A stretch of 64,000 bases of DNA from positions 62,001 to 126,000 of the forward strand of contig NZ_JAJGMW010000010.1 in NCBI RefSeq assembly GCF_020782115.1, given 5' to 3'. Position 1 is the stretch's first letter. Each line of letters opens with the position of its first letter. This document shows positions 8,465-16,648 of the stretch, one piece after another. The notes below the pieces were generated by a model. It saw only the letters and a program-made list of their open reading frames with translations, was not told where the DNA came from and did not search any database. Made by a program: the position numbers and the translations under genes. The DNA comes from Leeuwenhoekiella parthenopeia (lineage in GTDB: Bacteria > Bacteroidota > Bacteroidia > Flavobacteriales > Flavobacteriaceae).

Positions 8465-10098
8465 CGCTTAGTAGCTTTATAAATACAGCCTATACGCCGC
8501 GATTTGTAATTGCGATCTGCTTTTGAAGTGATGTTACCATCGTAACATTCGGTGAGCTCCAGGTTGTATTCCGGAAGTTGCTCCTCTAAAACATCAACCC
8601 GATCTTTCTCGACTACCACATAAAAACTGCCGGCTTTGGGCAATTCTCTTTCGTCTTCAGAAATTAAAACCGGTACCCGCTCTCCAAAATCCCAAATCAA
8701 CTCCGGTGAGCTGGTTTGCAGATAATAAAGTGGTTTTCCACTTTCCTTATAAAGCCGAATTACGGGAGCAATCTCGCGATAATCGGGATTGGTATAGGTC
8801 AAACGCACCAGCGGAAAGGCAAAAGTGATGATGGCACAACACATAGCAACCACCGAATAGAACGCAGGCTCAATCCTTTTGCTTTTTAAGCTTCGAATAA
8901 AAACGAATGCGATGGCAATCATACTCAGCTGAAAAAGAGCAAACCAAATCCAGTCTGTAGTTTGCATATCTGAAGCAAAAAGATACAATACCGCAGGCCC
9001 TGCAAGTAAATTTATAAGCGTTAGCAGACCGAAATAAAAATAAACCGCAAACGTCTCGCGCTTATCGGTAAACGCTTTGAAGCAGCGCACCAGATATTCG
9101 ATGTAAAACGACGTATTAAGCGCCAGCGGAATGAGCACAGGAAGCAGATATCTTGATTTTTTCTCCGGAATACATGAAAGCAAAACCACAGCCGCCAGCG
9201 TCCAGATCAGACTGAAGCGATACACCTTGAGATCTGAAACCCGGGATTTTAAATAGGGATATAACAGGGCTACAAATGCAGGAACCGTCCAGATTCCGCT
9301 TTGCGTGAAAAAACTCCAGTAATAGTAAAAAGCGCGGGTATTGTGATTGGCCCAGGCAGCAGACTCCTTATCTGCAATAGCCTGTGCGGTGTCTGAATCC
9401 CCAAAATAGATCGCCAACGCCCACCAGGCACTAAGTGCCAGAGCAATAATCAACAGTGCCGCAAATGGGACTATCCTGCTCTTAAAACTCCTGAATTTAT
9501 AAACCCAGGCATAGGCAATCAAAAACGGTAAAAGCAGCGCAAAATGGCTTACAGGACCTTTGCTCATAAACGACAGGCCTATAAAAATTCCGGCAAGGAT
9601 GGCATTTTTATACTTGCGGCTAGTTTCGGTGAAAAACGCGAACAAAAAGTAGATACCTCCCAGCATAAAGCCGTGAGCAAAAATATCCCAGGTACCATTT
9701 CGCCCTGCAAAAAGCACATAATAGGAGGTCGCTAAAATAAGTGCTGCATATAAGCTTTGCTTTGCCGTGAGACCGAGACGCTTTCGCGAAAGCATATAAC
9801 TAAATAAAACCAAAACTGTGGTAATTAGAGCCGATGGCAGACGTAATGCCCAAAGTTTAGTCAACCCAAAAACAGCTGCCGAAAAAGCGGCGAGCCAGGT
9901 GGGCAATGGAGGCTTTTCATAGCGCGCATCGCCATTCATCGTGGTAAACACCCAGTTGTCAAAATGCAGCATTTCGCGAGCAGTGTTGAAGTTGCGCGCT
10001 TCCATAATGTTTGCGTACAGCACATCAAGATGCGGGAAAAACAGCAGCAGGCAAACCGCTACGAGGAGAACGGGATAATATTTTTCAGGAATGTTCAT
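8461..10098 (-). CDS. ArnT-like GT39/PMT_2 glycosyltransferase
   Basis: The 545-residue GT-C protein has about twelve membrane segments. The first periplasmic loop carries MEARNF near residues 32-37 and RYEKPPLPTW near 58-67, the acidic residue and KPPL motif conserved in ArnT and protein mannosyltransferases. The family transfers a sugar from undecaprenyl phosphate to lipid A or another envelope acceptor. It is the last gene of a minus-strand trio and overlaps the LAB_N gene by 4 bp (ATGA). The GCTTTCGCGAAAGC palindrome sits inside it at 9780, encoding Leu-Ser-Arg-Lys-Arg. L-Ara4N is not implied, because no arnA or arnB is visible. Confidence 0.82.
   Translation of the reverse strand: MNIPEKYYPVLLVAVCLLLFFPHLDVLYANIMEARNFNTAREMLHFDNWVFTTMNGDARYEKPPLPTWLAAFSAAVFGLTKLWALRLPSALITTVLVLFSYMLSRKRLGLTAKQSLYAALILATSYYVLFAGRNGTWDIFAHGFMLGGIYFLFAFFTETSRKYKNAILAGIFIGLSFMSKGPVSHFALLLPFLIAYAWVYKFRSFKSRIVPFAALLIIALALSAWWALAIYFGDSDTAQAIADKESAAWANHNTRAFYYYWSFFTQSGIWTVPAFVALLYPYLKSRVSDLKVYRFSLIWTLAAVVLLSCIPEKKSRYLLPVLIPLALNTSFYIEYLVRCFKAFTDKRETFAVYFYFGLLTLINLLAGPAVLYLFASDMQTTDWIWFALFQLSMIAIAFVFIRSLKSKRIEPAFYSVVAMCCAIITFAFPLVRLTYTNPDYREIAPVIRLYKESGKPLYYLQTSSPELIWDFGERVPVLISEDERELPKAGSFYVVVEKDRVDVLEEQLPEYNLELTECYDGNITSKADRNYKSRRIGCIYKATKR
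9780..9793. repeat. GCTTTCGCGAAAGC palindrome, copy 2
   Basis: This perfect 14-bp copy lies inside the ArnT-like gene and is read there as LSRKR between two membrane helices. Confidence 0.85.
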
Positions 10099-10724
10099 GA
10101 TTTATCAATTCCTATTGAGAGTCGCATATTTCTAAAATAAATAAAAACACCCATTAAATGCCCTACGAAAAGCACCGGGTCGCGGCGTAAAATGGCGTAG
10201 GTTAAAATCAGGAGTCCGCCTACGAGGCTCAACAACCAGAACCCTAGAGGCAGACTTGATTTTTTCTTTCGTTCGGAATAAATCCATTGATAAATAAACC
10301 GAAGGGTAAAAATCACCTGAGCTATACTGCCTAAAAGCAGAAGCCAAAGCGGAATATTCTCATTTCTAAACAGTTTATCCACGTCATAATCGCCGTTATT
10401 ATAACCGTAAATAACTATGAGCACGGGGAAAATCCATAAAAACCAGCGGATGGCTTTGGGCGATTTTACCCATTGTCCCTGCAGTTGCAGATTGCGGATG
10501 TAAATAAAATAGGTCAGCGTTTGCCCCAGCATAATCGCAAAATCATCCCGCAAATAGCCGTAAACGAAAAGCAAAAAGGAAGCACCCAGACTCAGCCACC
10601 AAAAAGTTGAAGGCGTAAGCACGCGCTTTTGCTTTTCAGATAAAAACCACTGTATAATGAGCCGCCCACTGAACATCAGCTGGGCCAAAAACCCGATGGT
10701 ATATATCCAGAACGGACTATGCAT
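10095..10724 (-). CDS. LAB_N (lipid-A-disaccharide synthase N-terminal-like) membrane protein, duplicated domain
   Basis: The 209-residue protein is almost entirely membrane-embedded and holds two copies of one unit. Copy one (residues about 8-82) reads AQLMFSGRLIIQWFLSEK and then FWWLSLGASFLL. Copy two (about 130-203) reads AQVIFTLRFIYQWIYSERK and then FWLLSLVGGLLI. Both end in a YFIYIRNLQL or VFIYFRNMRL type motif. LAB_N proteins resemble small sugar-lipid translocating or scaffold subunits and usually accompany ArnC-like GT2 and ArnT-like genes, exactly as here. It overlaps both neighbours, so it is a core operon member. Its biochemical role is not established. Confidence 0.78.
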   Translation of the reverse strand: MHSPFWIYTIGFLAQLMFSGRLIIQWFLSEKQKRVLTPSTFWWLSLGASFLLFVYGYLRDDFAIMLGQTLTYFIYIRNLQLQGQWVKSPKAIRWFLWIFPVLIVIYGYNNGDYDVDKLFRNENIPLWLLLLGSIAQVIFTLRFIYQWIYSERKKKSSLPLGFWLLSLVGGLLILTYAILRRDPVLFVGHLMGVFIYFRNMRLSIGIDKS

Positions 10725-11436
10725 CTGACTTCTTGCCCACTTGGTAATTAATATACTTTTTCTTCATCCACAGATAGGCAAAACAATCGATGAGCGGGCC
10801 TATGAGGCGGTTCCACAAGCCAAACTTGGCTGTGCCTGCAATACGTGGAAAGTGACGAATAGGGACCTGAATGGTTTTGCCATTCTGAAGCATAATCATC
10901 GCCGGTAAAAACCGATGCAAACCTTTAAACATAGGGATGCGCTGGGCATAGTCTGTCTTGATTATTTTAAGCGGACAACCGGTGTCGTCCATCCCATCGT
11001 GGGTAAAGGCGCGGCGAATTTTATTGGCAATCGTACTCGACATATTTTTTACGAAAGAATCTTTACGGTCGGCACGGTGGCCGGTAACCAAATCGTACTC
11101 GCCAATGTATTTGAGCAGTATATTAAAATCTTCAGGAGTGGTTTGTAAATCGCTGTCAATATAACCTACCAAGGGCGTTTTGGTATAGTCAAACCCGGCT
11201 TTGATCGCGGCACTCAGCCCACAATTCTTTTGAAAGGATATATACTGAAAACCGTTGCTGCGCGTACAAATTTCTTCAATAAGCTGCCGACTGTTATCTT
11301 TTGAGCCGTCATTGACAAATAAAACCTGTGTGGGAACGTCTGCTATTTTGAAGTAATCCTTAAAGACCTGTTCTACACGAAGCAAATTATCTTCTTCGTT
11401 GTACACCGGCACGACTACTGTTAGTTGATAGGTCAT
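10717..11436 (-). CDS. Family 2 glycosyltransferase (ArnC/DPMS-like)
   Basis: The start is taken at ATG 11434-11436, giving 239 residues that begin MTYQLTVVVPVYNEEDNLL. A frame back to 11466 adds only a short hydrophobic extension not seen in this family. Key motifs are VNDGSKDNS near residue 40 and YIDSDLQTTPED (DxD) near 86-97. The enzyme most likely loads a sugar onto undecaprenyl phosphate for use by the ArnT-like protein two genes downstream, with the LAB_N protein between them. It is the first gene of the trio and overlaps the next by 8 bp. The sugar is unknown. Confidence 0.8.
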   Translation of the reverse strand: MTYQLTVVVPVYNEEDNLLRVEQVFKDYFKIADVPTQVLFVNDGSKDNSRQLIEEICTRSNGFQYISFQKNCGLSAAIKAGFDYTKTPLVGYIDSDLQTTPEDFNILLKYIGEYDLVTGHRADRKDSFVKNMSSTIANKIRRAFTHDGMDDTGCPLKIIKTDYAQRIPMFKGLHRFLPAMIMLQNGKTIQVPIRHFPRIAGTAKFGLWNRLIGPLIDCFAYLWMKKKYINYQVGKKSDA

Positions 11437-11531
11437 AGTAAAAAATGAGTACGCGAAAATAAGCAATACTTCTAAGGCACATCTAAAGATTGATGAGTTT
11501 TGTTAATGCTCCTATAAACACAAAACAGAAA

Positions 11532-11564
11532 AAAGCCTCATAAACACGAGGCTTATGAGGCTTT
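11532..11564 (-). terminator. Terminator of the polyamine operon
   Basis: AAAGCCTCATAA (11532-11543) and TTATGAGGCTTT (11553-11564) form a perfect 12-bp stem. On the minus strand it is followed by a six-T run. It lies 22 bp past the stop of the deoxyhypusine-synthase-like gene. Confidence 0.85.
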
Positions 11565-11585
11565 AAATCTTTTGGCAGATTTGCT

Positions 11586-12566
11586 TTACATATCAAGCAA
11601 ATACGCAAAAACAAGAGGAGCAACTATGGTTGCATCACTCTCTATAATAAATTTTGGAGTATTGATATCCAGTTTACCCCAGGTAATTTTTTCGTTAGGC
11701 ACTGCTCCGGAATACGAACCGTAACTGGTTGTTGAGTCTGAAATCTGACAGAAATAACTCCAGAAAGGCGTGTCTTCTCGTTCCATATCCTGATACAGCA
11801 TAGGCACCACACAGATTGGGAAATCCCCTGCGATACCACCACCTATCTGGAAGAATCCAATTCCATTCTCGCTGTTATTTGTGTACCAGTCTGCAAGGAA
11901 GGTCATATACTCAATACCCGACTTCATCGTAGATGCTTTAAGCTCTCCTTTCAACACATAGGAAGCAAAGATGTTACCCATTGTACTATCTTCCCATCCC
12001 GGGCAGACAATAGGCAGGTTTTTCTCGGCTGCTGCGTACATCCAGGAATCCTTCAGGTCGATCTCGTAGTATTCTTCAAGCACTCCGCTCAACAACATTT
12101 TATACATGAATTCGTGCGGTAGATAACGCTCACCGGCATCATCTGCATCTTTCCAGATTTTGAAAATATGTTGTTGCAGTCTGCGGAAAGCTTCTTCTTC
12201 AGGAATACAGGTATCGGTCACCCGATTAAGACCTTTTTCTAAAAGATCCCACTCTTCCTGCGGCGTTAAATCACGGTAGTTAGGCACGCGCTTGTAGTGC
12301 GAATGCGCCACAAGGTTCATGATATCTTCCTCAAGGTTTGCACCGGTACAGGAAATGATTTGCACTTTATCCTGACGGATCATTTCGGCAAAAATCTTAC
12401 CCAACTCTGCGGTACTCATTGCACCTGCAAGAGAAACGAGCATTTTGGCCCCGTTCTCCAGTTGTGCTTCATAGGCTTTTGCAGCGTCTACAACCGAAGC
12501 TGCATTGAAGTGTAAATAGTATTTTTCTATAAATTGAGAGATTGCTCCCTTAGTCTTCATCGTCAT
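11586..12566 (-). CDS. Deoxyhypusine-synthase-family protein, probable homospermidine synthase
   Basis: The 326-residue protein has the NAD-binding blocks of the DHS fold: SLAGAMSTAELGKIFAEMI near 43-61, then SCTGANLEEDIMN. It also has the C-terminal signature SYSGAVPNEKITWGKL. The Lys of TWGK (residue 298) aligns with the catalytic Lys of eukaryotic DHS, which forms the aminobutyl enzyme intermediate. Bacteria lack eIF5A, so a true DHS reaction is not expected. DHS relatives can act as homospermidine synthase, and Flavobacteriaceae typically contain sym-homospermidine, so that reaction is the best inference. The start may be ATG 12566 or 12560; both overlap the upstream agmatinase gene, which indicates coupling. 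Confidence 0.82.
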   Translation of the reverse strand: MTMKTKGAISQFIEKYYLHFNAASVVDAAKAYEAQLENGAKMLVSLAGAMSTAELGKIFAEMIRQDKVQIISCTGANLEEDIMNLVAHSHYKRVPNYRDLTPQEEWDLLEKGLNRVTDTCIPEEEAFRRLQQHIFKIWKDADDAGERYLPHEFMYKMLLSGVLEEYYEIDLKDSWMYAAAEKNLPIVCPGWEDSTMGNIFASYVLKGELKASTMKSGIEYMTFLADWYTNNSENGIGFFQIGGGIAGDFPICVVPMLYQDMEREDTPFWSYFCQISDSTTSYGSYSGAVPNEKITWGKLDINTPKFIIESDATIVAPLVFAYLLDM

Positions 12567-13494
12567 CTAAATCGAATTTATTGACACCGCCTTTTCCAGT
12601 TTTTGCGGTATACGTGTTATCATATTCTTCTTCTGCGTCTTCTCCTTCAAACTTATAGCTCAACATCTTGTAATAAAGTTTTGCTGCTAAAAAGTCTGAA
12701 GATTTATCATTAGGATTAGGGCAAAGCTCCATAATATCAAACCCCACCACATTGCATTCTGCGAAAACGCGTTTCAGGAAGTCCATAGTCTCGTACCAGA
12801 ACAATCCGCCCGGCTCAGGAGTTCCTGTTGAAGGCAGAATTGAAGGGTCAAGACCATCCAGATCAAAGGTTATAAATACATTTTCGGTACACAGATCTAT
12901 TACATTATCTAACCAGTACTCGTCCTGAACCATTTGGTGAGCAAAAAAGGTTTTGTCCTCATCCATTACGGTTTTTTCAAGCACATCCATACTGCGAATG
13001 CCTACCTGAATCAAATTAGTATTCTGGCTGGCTTCATACATCGCACAGGCGTGATTGCATTTGCTGCCCATATATTCTTCACGCAGATCTGCATGCGCAT
13101 CGATCTGGATTACTGTAAGGTTGTCATAGAGCTCATTAAATGCTCTAATGGCACCTATAGAAACCGAATGTTCACCTCCAAAAAGGGTGACAAATTTATT
13201 GCGCTTTATGAAGTCTTTTGTGGTCTTATGAACTTCGGCAACCATGGCTTCGGGTGAGCTGTTTTGAGTAATCGCCGGAGCCAAATAAATGCCCTGTTTA
13301 AAAACCTCGGTATCGGTCTCGATATCGTAGGTTTCCATGTTCTCAGAGGCTTCCAGAAAAGCTTGCGGTCCTTTGTCAGCTCCCTTACCCCAGGTGCTGG
13401 TACCGTCATAAGGCACAGGGATCAATACAATCTTTGAAGTCTCAAGCTTGGCAAACTCATCAGGAATGCCGGCATAATTTTTAGTTGTACTCAT
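12550..13494 (-). CDS. speB: Agmatinase / ureohydrolase family protein
   Basis: The 314-residue enzyme has every metal ligand of the arginase/agmatinase fold: GGEHS with His109, DAHAD with Asp132, His134 and Asp136, and FDLDGLDPS with Asp211 and Asp213. The manganese centre hydrolyses a guanidino group to urea. Sitting directly after arginine decarboxylase, it most likely converts agmatine to putrescine. The C-terminus ends in an unusually acidic tail (NKFDLDDDED). It overlaps the decarboxylase gene by 14 bp and the DHS-like gene by about 17 bp. A related activity on a longer guanidino-polyamine cannot be excluded. Confidence 0.88.
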   Translation of the reverse strand: MSTTKNYAGIPDEFAKLETSKIVLIPVPYDGTSTWGKGADKGPQAFLEASENMETYDIETDTEVFKQGIYLAPAITQNSSPEAMVAEVHKTTKDFIKRNKFVTLFGGEHSVSIGAIRAFNELYDNLTVIQIDAHADLREEYMGSKCNHACAMYEASQNTNLIQVGIRSMDVLEKTVMDEDKTFFAHQMVQDEYWLDNVIDLCTENVFITFDLDGLDPSILPSTGTPEPGGLFWYETMDFLKRVFAECNVVGFDIMELCPNPNDKSSDFLAAKLYYKMLSYKFEGEDAEEEYDNTYTAKTGKGGVNKFDLDDDED

Positions 13495-14881
13495 AACCTA
13501 AAATCTTAAGCAGTTGTTCTGCCTTTTGTTGTTCATTAAATATACGGGTTGTTAAGTTACCATTTTCATCCCTATCTATCAGAATGTGTTTAGGCTGAGG
13601 GATTAAACAGTGTTGTAAACCTCCATAACCACCTATGGTTTCCTGATAGGCACCGGTGTTAAAGAAGCCTATGTATAAAGGTTTGTCTTTTTTATAGCGC
13701 GGCAGGTAAATCGCGTTACTGTGCTGCTCGCTGTTGTAATAATCATCGCTGTCGCAGGTGAGACCGCCCAGAAGCACGCGCTCATACTCATCGTCCCAAC
13801 GATTGATAGGCAACATGATAAAACGCTTACTAATCGCCCAGGTATCGGGCAATGTGGTGATGAATGAGGAGTTGATCATATTCCACTTCTCACGGTCGTT
13901 TTGTTGCTTTTGGTACAATACTTCATAAATAGCACCACCGCTCTCTCCAACCGTAAAGCTTCCAAACTCGGTAAAGATATTGGGAACAGGCACTTCGGCC
14001 TCATCGCAGGTTATTTTAATCTGATTGATGATTTCATCTACCATATAGGCATAATCATAATCGAAAGCCAGCGAATTTTTGATAGGAAAGCCTCCTCCAA
14101 TGTTCAGGCTGTCAAGCGTGGGGCAAATCTTTTTAAGCCTGATGTAGACTTTAAGACATTTGTTGAGCTCATTCCAATAATAGGCATTATCACGTATGCC
14201 GGTGTTGATGAAGAAATGCAGCATTTTAAGCTCAACCTGATCGTTGTTTTTAATCTGGTCTTCGTAAAACGGAACAATGTTCTTGTAACCTATACCAAGT
14301 CGTGACGTATAGAATTCAAACTTAGGCTCCTCTTCTGAAGCGATACGGATCCCTATTCTAAAATCGCCTTTAATGCTTTCGGTAAGGAGATTGATTTCCT
14401 CATAATTATCTATGATAGGAATACAGTTCTGATGCCCGCCATTGACGAGATCTGCGATATTATCTATGTATTGATCGCGTTTAAAACCGTTACAAATTAC
14501 ATAGGTATCGTTTCCGATTTTACCGTTATCCTTCAGTTTATTGACAATATTGATATCAAAAGCAGAAGAGGTCTCGATATGTATATCATTTTTAAGCGCT
14601 TCGTCAAGCACATGCTTAAAATGAGAACTTTTGGTACAATAACAATAACTATAAGTTCCCTTATAATTATGCTTGGCTATTGCATCTGCAAACCAGGTTT
14701 TTGCCCTGTTGATATTATCTGATATTTTAGGAAGGTAACTGAACTTTAACGGAGCTCCATATTTTTCTACCAGCTCCATCAGATTGATGTCGTGAAACTC
14801 AAGCTGATTGTTTTCAAGTTTAAAATCTTCCTGTGGAAAGTAAAACGATTGATCTATAAGATCGATGTACTTAGTATTCAT
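13481..14881 (-). CDS. speA: Arginine decarboxylase, short fold-III PLP type
   Basis: The 466-residue enzyme belongs to the alanine-racemase-fold PLP decarboxylases. Lys84 in YCTKSSHF is the expected PLP Schiff-base lysine. GGGFPIKNS near residue 270 is the phosphate-binding glycine loop, and CDSDDYY near 385 resembles the active-site cysteine-aspartate motif. It is shorter than the E. coli SpeA (about 650 residues), matching the compact form typical of Bacteroidota. As first gene of the speA-speB-DHS-like operon it commits arginine to agmatine. A palindrome at 14949-14974 lies upstream of its start and may control it. Confidence 0.83.
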   Translation of the reverse strand: MNTKYIDLIDQSFYFPQEDFKLENNQLEFHDINLMELVEKYGAPLKFSYLPKISDNINRAKTWFADAIAKHNYKGTYSYCYCTKSSHFKHVLDEALKNDIHIETSSAFDINIVNKLKDNGKIGNDTYVICNGFKRDQYIDNIADLVNGGHQNCIPIIDNYEEINLLTESIKGDFRIGIRIASEEEPKFEFYTSRLGIGYKNIVPFYEDQIKNNDQVELKMLHFFINTGIRDNAYYWNELNKCLKVYIRLKKICPTLDSLNIGGGFPIKNSLAFDYDYAYMVDEIINQIKITCDEAEVPVPNIFTEFGSFTVGESGGAIYEVLYQKQQNDREKWNMINSSFITTLPDTWAISKRFIMLPINRWDDEYERVLLGGLTCDSDDYYNSEQHSNAIYLPRYKKDKPLYIGFFNTGAYQETIGGYGGLQHCLIPQPKHILIDRDENGNLTTRIFNEQQKAEQLLKILGYEYN

Positions 14882-14948
14882 TAATTGATTATGAAATTGA
14901 AAAATAAAAAAAGAAAATGATATAGCGCAAACTCATTTTATTAAGGTA

Positions 14949-14974
14949 TTGTGAAAGAATGAATTCTTTCACAA
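14949..14974. promoter_or_regulatory. Perfect 26-bp interrupted palindrome upstream of speA
   Basis: TTGTGAAAGAAT and ATTCTTTCACAA are perfect 12-bp arms around GA. It lies 68 bp before the speA start and 52 bp after the stop of the pseudouridine-synthase-like gene. There is no T run on either side, so an operator is favoured over a terminator, but both are possible. Confidence 0.5.
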
Positions 14975-15025
14975 ATAAAGCTTTAAACGCGGTATTTTTA
15001 GGTATCAACTTAATAAACGGAAAGC

Positions 15026-15880
15026 TTAAAGCATCATCAGGTTGTTAATTTCCTGCTGACTCAGGTGTTTATATTTACCTCTTGGCAGGTCTTTTTTGGT
15101 TAAAGGCCCCAGTGTAACACAGTCAACACGCACCACCTGATACTCCAAATGTTCAAAAATGGTACGAATTATTCCGCTGCCGATGTTGCGAATTTTGAGT
15201 CCTATTTCTTTTTTAGGCGCTCCATCTACATAGCTAATATCTTCTACCTCATATTTTTTTCCCTGAACCGTAAGCCCTTTTTTGATTTTTTCTAAATCTT
15301 CGGCTTTAAGGTTTTTATCTAATTCTATATGAAAAAGGCGCGGCATCCCCACTTTAGAGTTGGTAAGCTTCTGCATCATTTTGTCATCATTGGTAAAAAG
15401 AATAAGGCCTGTAGCATTGCGCCCCAATCTTCCCACCGGCTGAATACGTGATTTTGTGGCAGGTGCCACGAGATCCATCACGGTCATCCCTTTAGAATTG
15501 CTGGTGGTTACCGAAAAACCTTTGGGTTTATTCAGTAACACATAAGCTTTAGCTTCCGGATTTATGCGACGCCCGTCAAAACGCACATCATCATCAAGAT
15601 TGACTTTATATCCCATCTCATTGATGATTTCGCCATTAACAGAGACCTGCCCGGTAGAAATATACATATCAGCCTCCCGGCGTGAGCATATACCGCTGTT
15701 GGCAATATATTTATTGAGTCTGATTCCTCCTTTATTTGGGTTAGGTGTAGTATTACGGCTTGCCTGAGGCGCTGCCTTCTGTATAGGTGCATTGCCTCGC
15801 GCCTGACTTTTACCTTTAGAATTATTAGTACCGCGACCAGACGCTTTTCCGCCCTTGTTCCTTTCCTGATGTCTGCTCAT
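15026..15880 (-). CDS. RsuA/RluB-family pseudouridine synthase homologue, catalytic residues lost
   Basis: The start is ATG 15878-15880 (284 residues). A -7 element at 15896 lies just upstream and would fall inside any longer frame. A basic, Gly/Asn-rich tail (about residues 1-55) precedes an S4 RNA-binding domain (IRLNKYIANSGICSRREAD) and an RsuA-type core. The family motif GRLDxxTxGL reads GRLGRNATGL here, so the catalytic Asp is Gly153 (codon GGG, 15422-15424). The usual K/R-x-Y motif reads RLFH, and the RNRQVRR-type motif reads GSGIIRT. By sequence it should bind rRNA but not make pseudouridine. It may be a ribosome-assembly factor or a diverged paralogue. Confidence 0.8.
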   Translation of the reverse strand: MSRHQERNKGGKASGRGTNNSKGKSQARGNAPIQKAAPQASRNTTPNPNKGGIRLNKYIANSGICSRREADMYISTGQVSVNGEIINEMGYKVNLDDDVRFDGRRINPEAKAYVLLNKPKGFSVTTSNSKGMTVMDLVAPATKSRIQPVGRLGRNATGLILFTNDDKMMQKLTNSKVGMPRLFHIELDKNLKAEDLEKIKKGLTVQGKKYEVEDISYVDGAPKKEIGLKIRNIGSGIIRTIFEHLEYQVVRVDCVTLGPLTKKDLPRGKYKHLSQQEINNLMML

Positions 15881-15895
15881 AGTTAAAATTTTGGG

Positions 15896-15903
15896 CAAAG
15901 ATA
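15896..15903 (-). promoter_or_regulatory. -7 promoter element TATCTTTG (minus strand)
   Basis: It fits TAnnTTTG and lies 15 nt upstream of ATG 15880. It supports the shorter start of the pseudouridine-synthase-like gene. Confidence 0.5.
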
Positions 15904-16219
15904 CATATTTAATAAAGCATTTGGCATCCAAGCACAGACACCTCTGCATACTTTTGCGTCATCTGTCGCTCATCCCAACGTAACCTCTGCTTTACGTAAG
16001 AGCGAATTGGCTTTATTAAAAACAAATTGATTAGTATCCAAGACCAAATCCTAACTATCAAAAACTCATAAAGTCAACTAAAACTGAAACAAAAAGCCGG
16101 GAGTTCCTGAAGAATTTACAATTGTTTATAAATCGTTACGCCTGCTTCATTTTACGCTTTAACCCTTTTTAAACACAATTACATAATCTGAAAATCAGCC
16201 CGGAGACGCCCGAGCCCAA

Positions 16220-16227
16220 TATCTTTG
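16220..16227 (+). promoter_or_regulatory. -7 promoter element TATCTTTG
   Basis: It fits TAnnTTTG and lies 25 nt before the ATG at 16253. No good -33 TTG is present. Confidence 0.5.
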
Positions 16228-16252
16228 ACCTGTAATCGAAAACTAAAAAGCC

Positions 16253-16597
16253 ATGAAAAAAGCAATCATTATTCTAAGCCTTTTGTTTGTATCAAGTTTT
16301 AATGCTTTACAAGCAGCAACAGATCCTAAGCCCGTAACAGAGAGCCAAAAAATACGGGAAAAGATCATTGAGTTATTAGGCGTGCCACAAATCGAGTTTG
16401 AAGAAGAACTTATTGAAAACACCATTCATTTTATGATCACACAAAAAGGCACTGTAATTGTCCTGGATGTAAAAACGAAAAATGAGGTAATGGAGAAGTA
16501 TATTAAAGACCGGTTAAATTATAAGTCCTGCGGCTCTGACTTGACCAAAATGCGTTTTTACAGCTTCACCTATAAAGTGAAGAAACCCGAAGCATAA
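16253..16597 (+). CDS. Small secreted hypothetical protein
   Basis: The 114-residue protein begins with a clear signal peptide (MKKAIIILSLLFVSSFNALQA, cleavage near residue 21). The mature part, about 93 residues, is mixed charged alpha/beta with one Cys (in YKSCGSDL) and the phrase IHFMITQKGTVIVLDVKTKN. The pattern suggests a small periplasmic domain with a beta hairpin. I do not recognise the family. It is a single-gene unit with its own -7 element upstream and a strong terminator 26 bp after the stop. That suggests an abundant, independently controlled transcript. Confidence 0.75.
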   Translation: MKKAIIILSLLFVSSFNALQAATDPKPVTESQKIREKIIELLGVPQIEFEEELIENTIHFMITQKGTVIVLDVKTKNEVMEKYIKDRLNYKSCGSDLTKMRFYSFTYKVKKPEA

Positions 16598-16623
16598 CTA
16601 AACTGCTTTTTGAATTTAGCCAC

Positions 16624-16648
16624 AGCCATCTCAACGATGGCTTTTTTT
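16624..16648 (+). terminator. Rho-independent terminator
   Basis: AGCCATC and GATGGCT (16624-16630 with 16636-16642) form a perfect 7-bp stem with a 5-nt loop, followed by a run of eight T. It ends the small secreted-protein gene and abuts the stop of the convergent prenyltransferase gene. Confidence 0.9.

Larger units (their letters stand above)
15881..16252. other. Intergenic region, 372 bp
   Basis: The gap lies between divergent genes. It holds a -7 element for each side (15896 minus, 16220 plus) and otherwise AT-rich sequence with no convincing frame, RNA gene or repeat. Confidence 0.6.

Noticed and set aside
8461-11436. Calling the trio an L-Ara4N lipid A resistance operon
   Set aside because: ArnT-, ArnC- and LAB_N-like genes are present but no arnA or arnB. 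The sugar and acceptor are unknown.
15881-15949. Longer start of the pseudouridine-synthase-like gene
   Set aside because: The -7 element at 15896-15903 lies inside this extension, so transcription would begin after the proposed start codon.
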